NCBI GenBank assembly: GCA_963932465.1
Contig: OZ010790.1
Location: forward strand, 351,937,087 to 352,001,086
DNA: 64,000 nucleotides
Reading direction: 5' to 3'
Source of the DNA: Maratus speciosus
Lineage: Eukaryota; Arthropoda; Arachnida; Araneae; Salticidae
Under the pieces are notes generated by a model. It made no database searches. It was not told the origin of the DNA and worked only from the letters and a program-made list of their open reading frames with translations. A program made the translations under genes and the position numbers. Positions 24,173 through 34,959 of this stretch are shown piece after piece. Position 1 is the stretch's first letter. Each line of letters starts with the position of its first letter.

Positions 24173-24876
24173 ATTGCGATTATTGAAATGAAAACCGAAA
24201 ATGTCTGTTCGATGATGTTAGGACACACATTTTTCAATTCAAATTTATGCTTAAAATAAACATAGTCGTATATATACTAAAAGTGAATACATTACATTAA
24301 TGACTTGAAAAAAACTTTTAGTGAACAAATCTGCTAGTTTAGTACACACAATCAGTGACAATCTTAAAACCTGATGAATACCAAAATATGTGTATAGTTA
24401 AATAAACTATTTTCGAAAAAGAAAATTGAACTATAAATTTGATAGCGATATATCAGGTATCATGGATAACATATGGATGATATGTATATAGATAATATGT
24501 AATATACATGTATACATCAGTAACAGCTCGTGACTCGCGTTTTGGTGGTCACATGAATGCATCGCTTCCAAATTTATTTATTTTTATTTTTAATATCCTT
24601 TAAAGAAATCTCTTCATTGTTTAATATCATAACGTTCTGCCAAGAAATGATATAAAAATTTCTTTTTGAATAGTTGTAACAGAATAATAAATTTGGCATT
24701 TAGTAACCCCCAAAAAGTCAGTCTCAAGCAGCAGCTTGATACATGGATAATATATACGGATAATACATAGATAATATATATATTATGAGTAGCGTGGTCA
24801 ACAACGCAATTTTTTTTCCATTAAATGTGAACAGGAACATTTATTGACACAATAGGATGAAGATATAAATGTAGAG
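24173..24876. other. Unassigned DNA
   Basis: No gene seen. GATAATATGTA / GGATAATACATAGATAATAT repeats occur around 24470-24510 and 24740-24785, a loose minisatellite-like motif on both sides of a unique block. Confidence 0.4.
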
Positions 24877-27057
24877 TCTTATACTATAATGCGAGCAAAA
24901 GTTGTGTGTGTGTGTATGTAAATTTTATCTTAAAAACGGCTCTAATGATTTTGACGAACATTTGTATTTTATCATTTCCGGTCATGATAAGACCATTGGG
25001 CTAGGTCACGTGTTCAAGAAAATTGGATTAGTGGGTCATTTTGGGTCATAATGGGTCAAGGTCAAGCTAATTATATCTAAAAAACGGCTCAATCGATTTT
25101 GACCAAATTGTATATCCAACCGTTTTTGGGCGCGAGAAAACAATTGGGCTAGGTCACATGTTCGAGAAACTTCGGTTAGTGGGTCATTTCTGGGTAACTA
25201 TAGGTAAGCCAATTTTATCTAAAAAACGGCTCTAACGATTTTGACTATATTTTGTATTCTGTCGATTTGGATTACGACAAAATAAATAGGCTAACTCACA
25301 TATTAGAGAAAATTCGATTAGTGGGTCATTTTTGGGTCACTGTGGGTCAAGCAATGTTTATCCAGAAAATGGCACTAACGATTTTGACGAAATTTTGTAT
25401 TTTACCATTTTTGGTCACGAGAATACCATTGGCCTAGGTCACGTGTTCGAGAATATTCAATTAGTGGGTCATTTTGGGTCATAATGGGTCAAGGTCAAGC
25501 TAATTATATCTAAAAACGGCTCAAATGATTTTGACTAAATTTTGTATTTTGTCGTTTACGGTTACGAGAAGACCAATGGGATAAGTCACATATTAGAGAA
25601 AATTCGATTAATGGGTCATTTGCGGGTCACAGTGAATCGAGCAAAGTTTATCTAGAAAACGGCTCTAACAATTTTCACGAAATCTTCTATTCTATCGTTT
25701 TCGGGCATGAAAATACCATTGGGATTGATCGCATGTTCAAGAAAATTCGATTAGTGGGTCATTTTGGGTCACAATTGGTCAGGGTCAAGCTAATTGAATC
25801 CAACAAAAGGCCTAAAACATTTCGTCAAAATTTTAAAATATATCGTTTCCGGGCATGAGATAACCATTGGACTAAGTCACATGTACGAGAAAAATCGATT
25901 AGTGGGTCATTTGGGGTCAAATGGGTCAAGGTCAAGCTAATTATAGCTAAAAAATGGCTCAATCGATTTTGATTAAATTTTATAGCCAACCGTTTTTTGA
26001 CACGAGAAAACTATTGGTCTAGGTCACATGTTCGAGAAATTCCGATTAGTGGGTCATTTTGGGGTCCCTTTGGGTCTAGCCAATTTTATCTAAAAAACGG
26101 CTCTAACGATTTTGACTAAATTTTGTATTCTGTCGGTTGGGATTACGGTAAGACCAATGGGCTAAGTCACATATTAGAGAAAATTCGTTTGGTGGGTCAT
26201 TTTTGGGTCACTGTGGGTCAAGCTAAGTGTATCTAAAATAACGGCTCAAAATGTTATAGCAAAATTTTGTATTATATCGTTTCTGAGCATTAGAATACTT
26301 TTGAACTTAGTCACATGTGTGAAAAATTCGATTAGTGGGTCATTTTTGGGACACTGTGTGTCAAGCTAATTGTATCTTTAAAAAAGGCTCAAAAGATTTT
26401 GACAAATTTTGTGTTATACTGTTTCCGGGCACGAGAAGATCATTGGGTTAGGTCACATGCTAAGTCACAGTTAAGTCATATGTCTGGAAAATTCTATTAA
26501 TGGGTCATTTTTGGGTCACTGTGAGTCAAGTTAATTCTATCTACAAAACAGCTTTAATGATTTTGATTAAATTTTGTTTTCTATCGTTTTCGTGTTCGAG
26601 AAGACCATTGGTCTAGGTCGCATGCTCAAGGAAATTCGATTAACCAATGATTTTGGGTCACTATGGGTCAAGGTTTAGCTAATTTTATCTAAAAAAGGCT
26701 CAAACGATTTTGACAAAATTTTTTATTACACCGTTTCCTAGCTCTAGAAAACCATTGGAATATGTCAGATGTTCGATAAATTTAGATTAGTAGGTCCTTT
26801 TAGGGTTACCGTGGGTCAAGCTAATTTTATCTATAAAATGACTTTAGCGATTTTGACTAAATTTTGTATTCTATCGTTTTCGGGTTCCAGAAGAGCATTG
26901 GTTTGGTCGTGTATTTGAAAAAATTCGGTTAGTGGGTCCCTATGGCTTAGGATCATACCAATTTTACCTAAACAGCAAGAATTATACAGTGAGAATGAAA
27001 TATCGAATTGAACACAAGGCTAATTTTGACCAAGACTAGCTCGGTCATGCCCGCTAG
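24877..27057 (+). mobile_element. Helitron-type element with internal 145-bp minisatellite
   Basis: The left end TCTTATACTATAATGCGAGC at 24877 fits the TCTnTAyTA-type Helitron 5' end, followed by a GTGTGTGTGTG tract. The right end shows the standard layout: a hairpin GACCAAG-ACTAG-CTCGGTC at 27028-27046, a seven-base spacer, then CTAG at 27054-27057 followed by T. Almost all of the interior is a tandem array of about 14 units. No replication protein is encoded, so it is non-autonomous. The 5' flanking base is G, not A, a small departure from A/T insertion. Confidence 0.6.
24905..26985 (+). repeat. Minisatellite array, about 14 units of 145 bp, rich in GGTCA half-sites
   Basis: The landmark GATTAGTGGGTCATTTTGGG and its variants start near 25025, 25173, 25315, 25459, 25605, 25749, 25896, 26043, 26187, 26329, 26494, 26637, 26784 and 26926; spacing is 142-148 bp, with one 165-bp unit caused by a local duplication around TCACATGCTAAGTCACAG. 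Other unit landmarks are AAAAAACGGCTCTAACGATT, ACTAAATTTTGTATTCTATC and GGGCTAGGTCACATGTTCGA. Each unit carries several GGTCA motifs in the same orientation; the extended half-site TCAAGGTCA is exact at 25056, 25489 and 25926. Confidence 0.85.
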
Positions 27058-27207
27058 TACTAATTAATTATGATCACCATCGTTTAGCTAAGAAATATAT
27101 ATAAGTATTTACATTACAACACCAAATAAAATAAACTAAGACAGACTTGAGCACAGTTAAAAAATAAAATTTATAAAGAATATACTTAAAAACAATTAAA
27201 AATACAA

Positions 27208-27250
27208 TATGTAAACGCTTCGCCAAGCGACACGCAAGGCATCATCAGTA
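27208..27250 (-). ncRNA. Degenerate hammerhead-ribozyme-like motif in Penelope tail
   Basis: On the minus strand, CTGATGA (27242-27248 reversed) is followed by a GCC...GGC stem and GAAG, then CGTTTAC. The first core strand is consensus, but the second core strand is GAAG, not GAAA, which should abolish activity. Hammerhead motifs are documented in Penelope-like terminal repeats, so this is a plausible decayed copy. Confidence 0.4.
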
Positions 27251-27402
27251 CAAAAAATATTCATTGCATTTCAAACGACAGAACAAATCAAGAACAGTTA
27301 AAGTTAGTTATTTTAAAAACAAACAATATTCACTAGGGATTAGAACGAGCTTCATTCAAAGTCTGCGATCGCAATTCAGTGAACCAAGCCTCAATGAGCA
27401 AT

Positions 27403-27728
27403 CTACCATGGTAGTTGTTGCAACCCGATTTCAAAATACTGGCGTTCGCAATGAGCGGAATGTGATTCGTTTGAAGTGAATGCTGGACAATTTTTGAATT
27501 CAAAATACCCCTTTTTAAAGCATTGCTCTTTTAGGCGAATTTCCAATGATCTACCAGTTTCACCAATATAAACACTATTGCAATCTTTACAAGAAATAAT
27601 CTAAACAACACCGGGTAATTTAGAATTATCATATTGAAATTTATGCTTATTAAAAAGGAACTCAATTTATTAATAGGTTTAAAGAAAACCCCAATATTGA
27701 ATGATTTTAGAATGCCAGAAATTTTCTC
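27403..27728 (-). pseudogene. Penelope-like GIY-YIG endonuclease domain, decayed
   Basis: Penelope-like retroelements encode a reverse transcriptase followed by a C-terminal GIY-YIG endonuclease that nicks target DNA. Reading from 27728 down, the frame shows the linker motif ILKSFNIGVFFKPINKLSSF, then KLPGVV, an in-frame stop, then CKDCNSVYIGETGRSLEIRL and KEQ. The CxxC-x(2)-VYIGETGRSL block is diagnostic for the Penelope subtype, with the tyrosine, the glycine pair and the conserved arginine present. After a short insertion the frame runs through HSAH to a stop at 27403, so the C-terminal part is shorter than usual. At least one internal stop (TAG, between VV and IIS) makes it non-functional. 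The call rests on motifs read by eye. Confidence 0.8.
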
Positions 27729-27830
27729 AGAAATGTCCTTATATTAAGGGATACAGATAAAGGAGCTTGGTTTACTATTCTGAAAAGAGAGGGGGGAGTA
27801 GAATTTACAAAAAAAGTATATAGTTATAGA

Positions 27831-27863
<33 letters not shown>

Positions 27864-27935
27864 GGTATATAGTCTTAGTTTATGTTATTTGGTGTTTTAA
27901 TGGTTTTAAAATTCAGACGTTAAATGTATATGTAC

Positions 27936-28177
27936 TGTAAAGTCGTTACATCATCCTAAATAATTCAACTCTGGACTGCACGCCGTTTAATTAGCCATTT
28001 GATAGCATCGGAAGTGGTTTACATCTTTTTCAACACGTCGATAATCGAACACTATCTCGTTCCGTTCTCATTCGTTACAGCTTTAACCCTCCGGGTGTCT
28101 TGCAAAAAGGTAAAATTGTAATGTTGTTTTCTTTGCATTTCTTTTTTAAATGCTCAGAAAATATGTGTCTTTCAACA

Positions 28178-28215
<38 letters not shown>

Positions 28216-28530
28216 ATTACAAATATGAATGTAATCCTTGAGAGTATTAATCATTCTTTAATGTATTTAAAATTCATTAAATCTATAGAATTTTATTATC
28301 TTAAATATTGCTTGTATTGCTGTGAAACCTGGAGCTTGGTGAACGGAATATAGCGCCCCAAACACTTTAGCAAGTTTCTTCTTATTGCAGCAATCTGTAG
28401 CGACGTCTGCACTTCGTATCCAGGTGCTATTTAATGCTGCACCTTATATATATCATGGATGATACCTCATGTTTCGTGGTATTTGTTTATCCATTTCATA
28501 TTTCAATTTGTTTAACGAAAATAGTTTAAA
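27936..28530. other. Unassigned DNA
   Basis: No supported gene. Contains a 29-base A-run at 28184-28212. The GC-richer blocks at 27965-28095 and 28320-28450 have no coding motif that I recognise. Confidence 0.4.
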
Positions 28531-28799
28531 CTAAATAATGCTATAAAAAGTGATAAAATATTTTTATTTAGATTGACGAACGTTTCATCGCTCAAACGAT
28601 GACATTTTCAAAATCGTTCATGATAGAAATATTTTCCTAAAATTTAAATCGTTCGTCAATCTAAATACCAAGTTATCGTTTTTAAATTTTGTGAGCATAT
28701 TTCTATCATGAATGATTTTGAAAATGTCGGCGTTTGTGCGATGAAATGTTCGTCAATCTAAATAAAGGTGTTTTATCACTTTTTATAGCATTATTTAGC
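28531..28799. repeat. Foldback repeat of about 270 bp
   Basis: Left arm 28531-28631 and right arm 28700-28799 are reverse complements (CTAAATAATGCTATAAAAAG against its mirror ending GCATTATTTAG). The motif CGTTCGTCAATCTAAAT appears in both arms and once more in the spacer (28650-28666), so the spacer is itself derived from an arm. A CATCG/CGATG stem followed by AAACGTTCGTC lies in each arm, recalling Penelope terminal palindromes, but no CUGANGA core is present. Confidence 0.55.
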
Positions 28800-30270
28800 T
28801 TAATCTGTTTATAAGTGAGTATCATACATGTTGTTAGAAAATAGTTTATTTAATCATTAGCAATCTGGAGATGCCACGGATTGCTTATATGACACTATTA
28901 GACCTGTTGTTTAAAAGTATATGTAATCTAATTATTTTTAGCGTATGTATTTTCATTTTAATAATAATAACTCGTTATAAGTGGTTATTTTTTATATAAT
29001 TGTATTAAATTTATGCAGGGAATTTTACTGCCGGTTTCTAACATTTAAGAAGGGATTAAATTTAGAATGTATTTTGTTGACTTTAAACTCAGTTAATAAA
29101 ATAATATTTTAGACAATAGTCTGATCATATGATGGCACTCGTCATTAACACTGGTTTTTTATTGTAATGAATTTCATTGCTCATGTTGAATAATAATAAT
29201 AATAATAATAATTCTCTTTTCGCAATGTGCATGAATTAAACTCGTAAATGATAATATTTAAAAAAATTGCTTGAATTTGAAAAGAAAAAGTTAGTTCTAG
29301 AAATTAGAATCATTTTAAATGCTTAAAATATGTTTTATTTTAGATATTTCAATCTTTCTAATTCTGGTGTTCTTTAATTTCTTAAATTTTAAAAATAAGT
29401 AAGTTTTAAACTTTTCGGAAATAAAATTTAATGCAAAACACCTGAACTTACAGAAATATCGCGCAATATTGCACATTATTTATCGTAATTTCTTTATAAA
29501 GGAGTCTTCTGTTTTTAAGTAGGCTTAGCACTTTTATAGATACAAAAGCAAGGCACCAGCGAATCACAGAAAAATCATTAACCGATCAAAAGAAGACATA
29601 ATAGAACAGAAGGAGAAAAAGGAAGCAAATGGAATAAAAAGACGGAGTCATATAAGTAAAAAGAACATTATATGGAAATATGTAACATGCACAATAAAAA
29701 CAAATAAAAATAAAATAAATAAATATAAAAGATCAGTTAGATAAACATTAGATTAATGCCAATGCAAATAATAATAAGTAAAATACATGTAAATACAATA
29801 TAAATAAAAACAAAATATATTTATATGCGCAAGATAACTAAAGAACCTCTGTCGGTGCGCTCTGCAGAGAAAATACTTGCGCTTATGCCCAAGGGTTTTC
29901 TCTGGGTAAAACTAACCTTCCACAAACAGTCATGCCTGATCGTGATTCAAACACAACGCTCTAGCATCAGACGAGTATGTGGGCGAATTAAATTTAATTA
30001 AATCTGGGATTTTGATTGACAATAAATACAAAATGCTATTACTCATAGTAAAACTAGTTGGATGTACAAATCCCAAAACTTTCTTCTATCTCATACATCT
30101 TAATACTTCAAAAAACTTGTTACAAATGTGAATGCTTCAATTTTATTAGATCAATACTATACTAAATTTGACTTCCATCTTAAATTTGTGCTTCAGTCAA
30201 TTAACCGGAGTAAAAACGAGTTAATCTCGATCATGATACTTATAAAAATCAATATTACTTTGTTATTCTA
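28800..30270. other. Unassigned AT-rich DNA
   Basis: No supported gene. Holds (AAT)n at about 29190-29212 and, at 29825-29975, a GC-richer block with CAGAGAAAATACTTGCGC and GGGTTTTCTCTGGGT; the GTTTGAATCACG on the minus strand there is only weakly box-B-like. Confidence 0.4.
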
Positions 30271-30389
30271 TTCTACGTCAGTTGTTTGCGAATAACCGGC
30301 GTAGCAGGACGTGAAGTTCCCGTCGCTTCACGTGGCGCAGATGTACAACAGAACTACGAAAGATTGAGAAACTTACACACAAGTGGCTA

Positions 30390-30680
30390 TTACAGCTTCC
30401 CCCTTCGGCGTAATATTTCCAAATGTAAGAATGATCTGCATGCCATAGCCAAAAAGTCATTTATGAAATTTGGTTAAATACTATGCATAACTTCATACAC
30501 TTTTCGTTGGTACAAAGGGAATTGTCTCAAAAATCGCTGTTACAGTGCTCCCTTCGGTCCGAATGTTTCCATATTCAAGGAGGACCTGTTCGCCATAGCC
30601 AAAAACATATACATAAAATTTGGTTTAATTTTATGCATAACTTCAAAAACTTTTTTGTGGTAAAATGGCGACACAGACTT
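30390..30680 (+). repeat. Two-copy tandem repeat, unit about 147 bp
   Basis: The two units share TTACAG, CCCTTCGG, the block GCCATAGCCAAAAA, AAATTTGGTTAA/AAATTTGGTTTAA and TATGCATAACTTCA followed by CACTTTT/AACTTTT. Units start near 30391 and 30538. Two overlapping open frames (30286-30689) ride on the repeat and have no known motif. Confidence 0.55.
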
Positions 30681-30984
30681 TTTGTATAAACATGTTTTTC
30701 TGGGACTCGACCGCTAAAGCGTGTAAATCCGTCAAAAACATGAAGACGAAATTTTTTTTATTACAATGCTTTCTCCTGACATAGATGGAAGAAATTAAAA
30801 GTAGAGTGTATAGTGTTGTCTACTTTTAAATATTGATATGATGACAATATGAATGAGGCGTCAGGGTCAATAAGTGGACGAATTCAATCGAAGAAATGAC
30901 ATTTTCAATGTAGTCACTTTTGTCTATTTAAAATACTTTTCATTATCAATAAATTTAAAATCAATTCATTTTATAGAAACAAAT

Positions 30985-31262
30985 ATTAACAGCAGTTGGA
31001 GTAGTAAATTTGTGTAGGTATATTTTTAACGTCTCTCAATTCCAAAGATTTTCAATGTACAAGAATTTAAGAAACTAATTTATCCTTCCTTTCAAGAGAA
31101 AACTTTCTATGCAGGTATTATTTTAGATATTTTAATATTGATAATTTAATTTTTTTTAATTTATTTTCTGGTATTTAAATCCGAAACTGGGCATCTTTTT
31201 CATCATTCTAGTCCAGTATTAAAATTTTATCATAAAACTTGACATAGATGAAATATTATATA
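30985..31262 (+). repeat. Isolated copy of the 381-bp repeat unit
   Basis: This block matches 37715-37975 and 38100-38290: ACAATTCCAAAG-type start, TACAAGAATTTAAGAAACTA, ATTTATCCTTCCTTTCAAGA, TTTTAATATTGATAATTTAA, TATTTAAATCCG and a final CTTGACATAGATGAAATATT. It lies about 6.7 kb from the tandem copies. Confidence 0.6.
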
Positions 31263-31675
31263 ACTAGGACTTCCCTCAGAGGGATTAGTCTGAGCGATAT
31301 TACTGAGAACATAGATTTAATAATAACATGTGGAAGCAAAGAAAATGAGATGTTATCTTTAATTGTCCATATGCTGCGATAAATTGAAATGATGAAAATA
31401 AACGAATCGTAGAATTACAAAATCTTATATATAAATTCGTATACACTGTTTTAAAAAATGGGAAATCTAACCATTCAAGACAGCCATGCATGGATTTGAA
31501 AGTACGCAATATATTAAAAGTAAAATAGAAAATGAAATACTAAATTACTTATATCGGAAATTTAACTGTATACAATGATGTCAAGAGCATAATCAGACGC
31601 TCCGCACCAATTTGAGTAACTTTAAATGACAAATATATGATGTTTAAAAAGAATGGACTATACTTTATATTGTGC
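31263..31675. other. Unassigned DNA
   Basis: No supported gene. It may include the decayed 3' flank of the Tc1 fragment that follows, but no terminal repeat is recognisable. Confidence 0.35.
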
Positions 31676-31679
31676 GTGC

Positions 31680-32075
31680 TCTCCCGGAATAGTTAATATT
31701 GTACAATATCTGTTTTCCACGGGTGCAATGAGGTTGTCGATAACATTTAAGGGATTCTCTCCTCAAAATCTAATATAGTATCAAAGTACCGAATACATCA
31801 ACAGTGGCATGCATTGCTTCGTTTGAGTGTGTTTTAGATATGCTCGATCGGATTTGAATGATGAGTGTATGCTGGCCACTACATACGCAGTATTGTTTTG
31901 TTTTCAAACATATTCTGCACAAGTTGAGCTGTATTTAGCATGTATTAAATAAAAGAAATCGGCAATGATTGCAACATAAAGTATGACAAAAGATCTGAAT
32001 ATATCGTCTGCATAACTTTTGAGATGTCAAAGTGTCATTTGAAGTAATTTACAAATCCATACATATTTATTCAGC
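31680..32075 (-). pseudogene. Degraded Tc1-type transposase fragment
   Basis: Nucleotide-level similarity to the Tc1 copy at 54.1-54.6 kb, in the same orientation: CGTTTGAGTGTGTTTTAGAT matches the segment around GTCCGAGTGTGTATCACACA, CAAGTTGAGCTGTATTTAGC matches CAAGACGAGCTGTATACAGT, and GCAACATAAAGTATGACAAA matches GCAACATAAAATGTGATATG, followed by a shared AACTTTTGAGATGTCAAAGT block. It covers the catalytic-core C-terminal half. Stops and indels are frequent; no continuous frame survives. It is older than the 54-kb copy or belongs to a sister family. Confidence 0.6.
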
Positions 32076-32469
32076 AAATCATGCAAGCTAACATACGCCA
32101 ATATGAACCCGATTATAAAATTTCACCAGAATAAGTTAATATATAAAGAATCTACTAATGATAATTGAGAATATGACCTTATGATAAAATGTCTAGAAAA
32201 ATGAATCGGATAAAAAATTCATATCACATTTAAAACGGCACTTCCCTCTGTTAGTGGCCTTGGCGAGAGAGAGAAAAGCCTAGAGTAGGAACACTTTAAC
32301 AAGTACTTTCGGGCAACCTACTCACTGTTTCATACAGGTCTTTATTCAATATTTACACAATTTATTTAATGCTAGGTGGGTATCTATCAGTTTTGTTTAA
32401 TTTAAATCGCATGTTTTGCGGAGGAAATGCAGCATTATGAAATATTTAAAGTTGCTGTACCTAATAATT
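32076..32469. other. Unassigned DNA
   Basis: No supported gene. A short GC-richer stretch at 32235-32330 (AGTGGCCTTGGCGAGAGAGA) has no counterpart elsewhere in the window. Confidence 0.4.
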
Positions 32470-33165
32470 CCAAATTAATAGTAATTGAGATCGCTTTCCG
32501 TTAATTTCATCTTTTTAAATTTCTTAGAAACCATTCATAGAGACAATTGTATATTTTAAAACTAACCCGAAGCAAAATTTGAAGATTTTGGGCTCAGCAG
32601 TAACACAGAAATAGAAAATTTTTAAAATTTTTTTGTTTTTGCACTGTTTTATATAGCGACATTTTTAGAAATTGTTCTATTGCGAGAATTTACATCATGG
32701 TAAATACAGCCATGTCAATTTTCATGTTTATATTCCTAACAATTCCATGTACTTCGTTACTTAGATCATCATCTTTAGATCTTTTTCCGCTTTGTTTAGT
32801 CTTTCTATTTTTTAAAATTCGTTCTACAACGAGCATTTACATCTTATTAATTACTACCATGCCAAAGTTCTAGTTCCTAATCCCAACAGTATCCCAAAAA
32901 TTTCAGTATTCCAAATAAATCATAGTTTAGAACCTTTCTAGAAATTTTTACGTTTGTCCATCAAATTGAAACTTTTAGAGAGCGTTCATTACGAGTATTT
33001 ATATCTTAAAAGTAACTACCACACCAAATTTAAAGTTTCTAATCCAATCAATATCGCAGAAACCACAATTTTAGAACTTTTTTGCTCCTGCAGCGATGTA
33101 GGTTCTTGCATTGATATAAAATAGTCTTTTTTTCGGAGCAGAGATGGCCACCAATATTTTTTTTA
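32470..33165 (+). repeat. Degraded block of the 300-bp tandem family (array II)
   Basis: Landmarks of array I recur: TTCTTAGAAACCATTCATAG at about 32520, GCATTTACATCTTATTAATT with ACTACCATGCC at about 32840-32865, GTATTTATATCTTAAAAGTA with ACTACCACACC at about 32995-33025, then TTTTTTGCTCCTGCAG at about 33080. Spacing is irregular and the copies are more diverged than those at 16-17 kb. Same orientation as array I. Confidence 0.6.
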
Positions 33166-34119
33166 AGTTAGCTATGTAGTTTCAGAGATAACACCTCACA
33201 AACGTACAAGCATTAATAATATTATATACTTTATAATATTATAACGCTTTAGAATATTAGCATTAGATGCACAGATACAAAAGCCATTTATCCGTTACAA
33301 ACTAAAGTGCCGGCGTTGCCCAGAATTTGAAGGATGTTTGTTCTGAAAAATCAATTTCAAAATTTAACATACAACACAAAACAAACATTAAAAAAAGCAG
33401 TCGAAATGTTGTATGAATGAATCATATGAAAACGCTACATAAAAATGTATAAATGTACATAACAGACGCAAAAGAATACTGCTATAAATGAACTTATTTC
33501 AATTTATAATTGGAGCAATAATGTTAAAATAGGTCTATAATTTCCCTAATCGGGTTTTTATCATGCTTCAATACATTTTTCACACTCATATGACGTTATA
33601 CTATATTCACCACGTCCTTTATATTTCCAATATGACGTAATATTTTCCTCTTTCACGTGGAAACCTTGAAATGTTATGAAGTTATATTCACTTTCATTTA
33701 AATTCGTCAAACCATTTATTTCATTTTCATATTTCACGTGAATATCTTGCAATAGAAAAGTTATGACTTAATATTCACCTTTTTTTTTAAATTCATCAAA
33801 CTATTTATTTCATTTTCATTTTTCACGTGGAAATCTTGCAGTAGAAAATTAATTGTTGTAGTAATAATTTTATTGTGTTTTTTAATTGTTGGCAACTGCT
33901 ATAACGAAAAATGTTTAAATTTGACAAGACATTGCTGTTAAATTGGTGGTTTTTTATTAATTAAAAATTCACTATAAATTATTTCGATTCCGGATTACTT
34001 TAGTTGCCTCGGCCATGTTTTAATACACATGTCCGTATCTTTTCACAATTTTGGCTTCCAAATTGCGGATTTTTATAAAATTACAAACAGACAGATAGAC
34101 AAGTTTTCATTTTTATATA
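33166..34119. other. Unassigned DNA with a two-copy minisatellite
   Basis: Positions 33687-33773 and 33773-33848 are tandem copies of an 86-bp unit (CATTTATTTCATTTTCAT with TTTCACGTG, an E-box, and TCTTGCA). The remainder shows no gene. A CAGACAGATAGACA tract lies just left of the Helitron-like start at 34120. Confidence 0.45.
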
Positions 34120-34957
34120 TCTCTCTATTCTAAAAAAAGTAACTAACGCTGTCACCGCCGCTGCCCCCGCCGGTTTTGAATTTTTTGTGACCGGAGGTCT
34201 TTCTTCGTTAATATTAAGAAAACTATTGTTTACAAAAATATGAAAATCGGTGGTATTATAGCGAAATGTGTGATCAACACGCTAATGCATACAGTTTTCA
34301 AATCGAAGAATTATTTTAAGAGATATTTAATGCTAAAGTTGGACAAAATCGTTCCATTAAAAAAAATTATAGGAGCAAAAGCTATACATGGGAATTTAAT
34401 CATTTTTAGATCATTTTATTCAATAGAAGATCCCGGTGTGCAGATTTCATTAATTGTTTTTTTAATTTGACTCATTTTTTGAGGTTTTATTTCTATTTTA
34501 AATTCAAATATTCAGCATCTTAACAGATATTTTTTACATATTTTAGAAAATGGTATTAATTTCAACTGTTGCCAACTGTATAAACAGCGCAAACAATAAT
34601 GTTTGCTTCAAATAAAAAAAAAATTATTTACACGTTACTATTATAAACAGAAAAAACCTTCAAATTAGAATTAAATAATTAGGTATAAAAAGCAGGCACT
34701 TATTGGAAATTATGCCATAAAAATTATATTTACATGTGAATTACGCCATAAAAAATATATTTACATGTGAATTACGCCATAAAAATTATATTTACATGTG
34801 AATTTTAAAAGAGAAAGGATATTGTAAAATAAATTCATTAACATGCGTTAGAAGTCTGAAATGGAAGAAATTACGTCACATTACACTTATTATGCAAAAT
34901 GAACAAAAAATAGTATAGTAAAACAGTTTAAATTTAAAAATGGCGCGAGACAAAATA
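34120..34957 (+). mobile_element. Helitron-like element (family A, copy 2), truncated on the right
   Basis: The left end TCTCTCTATTCTAAAAAAAG at 34120 follows an A, and equals the left end of the minus-strand copy at 39641. The interior matches 22660-23530 at about 85-90 percent by eye. The copy stops near 34957, where a 146-bp satellite array starts, so its right half with the terminal hairpin is missing. Within it, 34715-34805 holds three tandem copies of a 33-bp unit (TTACATGTGAATTACGCCAT) that the other copies lack. Confidence 0.55.
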
Positions 34958-34959
34958 TT

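Larger units (their letters stand above)
27110..27935 (-). mobile_element. 3' part of a Penelope-like element
   Basis: The minus strand encodes a GIY-YIG-type domain (27403-27728), followed downstream by a 3' non-coding tail (27110-27260) containing CTGATGATGCC...GGCGAAGCG, which is typical of Penelope-like termini. Tail sequence AGACAGACTTGAGCACAG recurs as AGTCAGACTTGAATACAG at 48606 and in the palindrome there. At 27885-27930 a TTTTAAAATTCAGACGTTAA block is shared with 49048-49075, suggesting both regions derive from the same family. The reverse transcriptase part is missing, as is usual for 5'-truncated retroelements. Confidence 0.7.

Noticed and set aside
29825..29975. GC-richer block considered as a tRNA or SINE
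   Set aside because: The only box-B-like sequence (GTTTGAATCACG, minus strand) departs from consensus and no cloverleaf forms.
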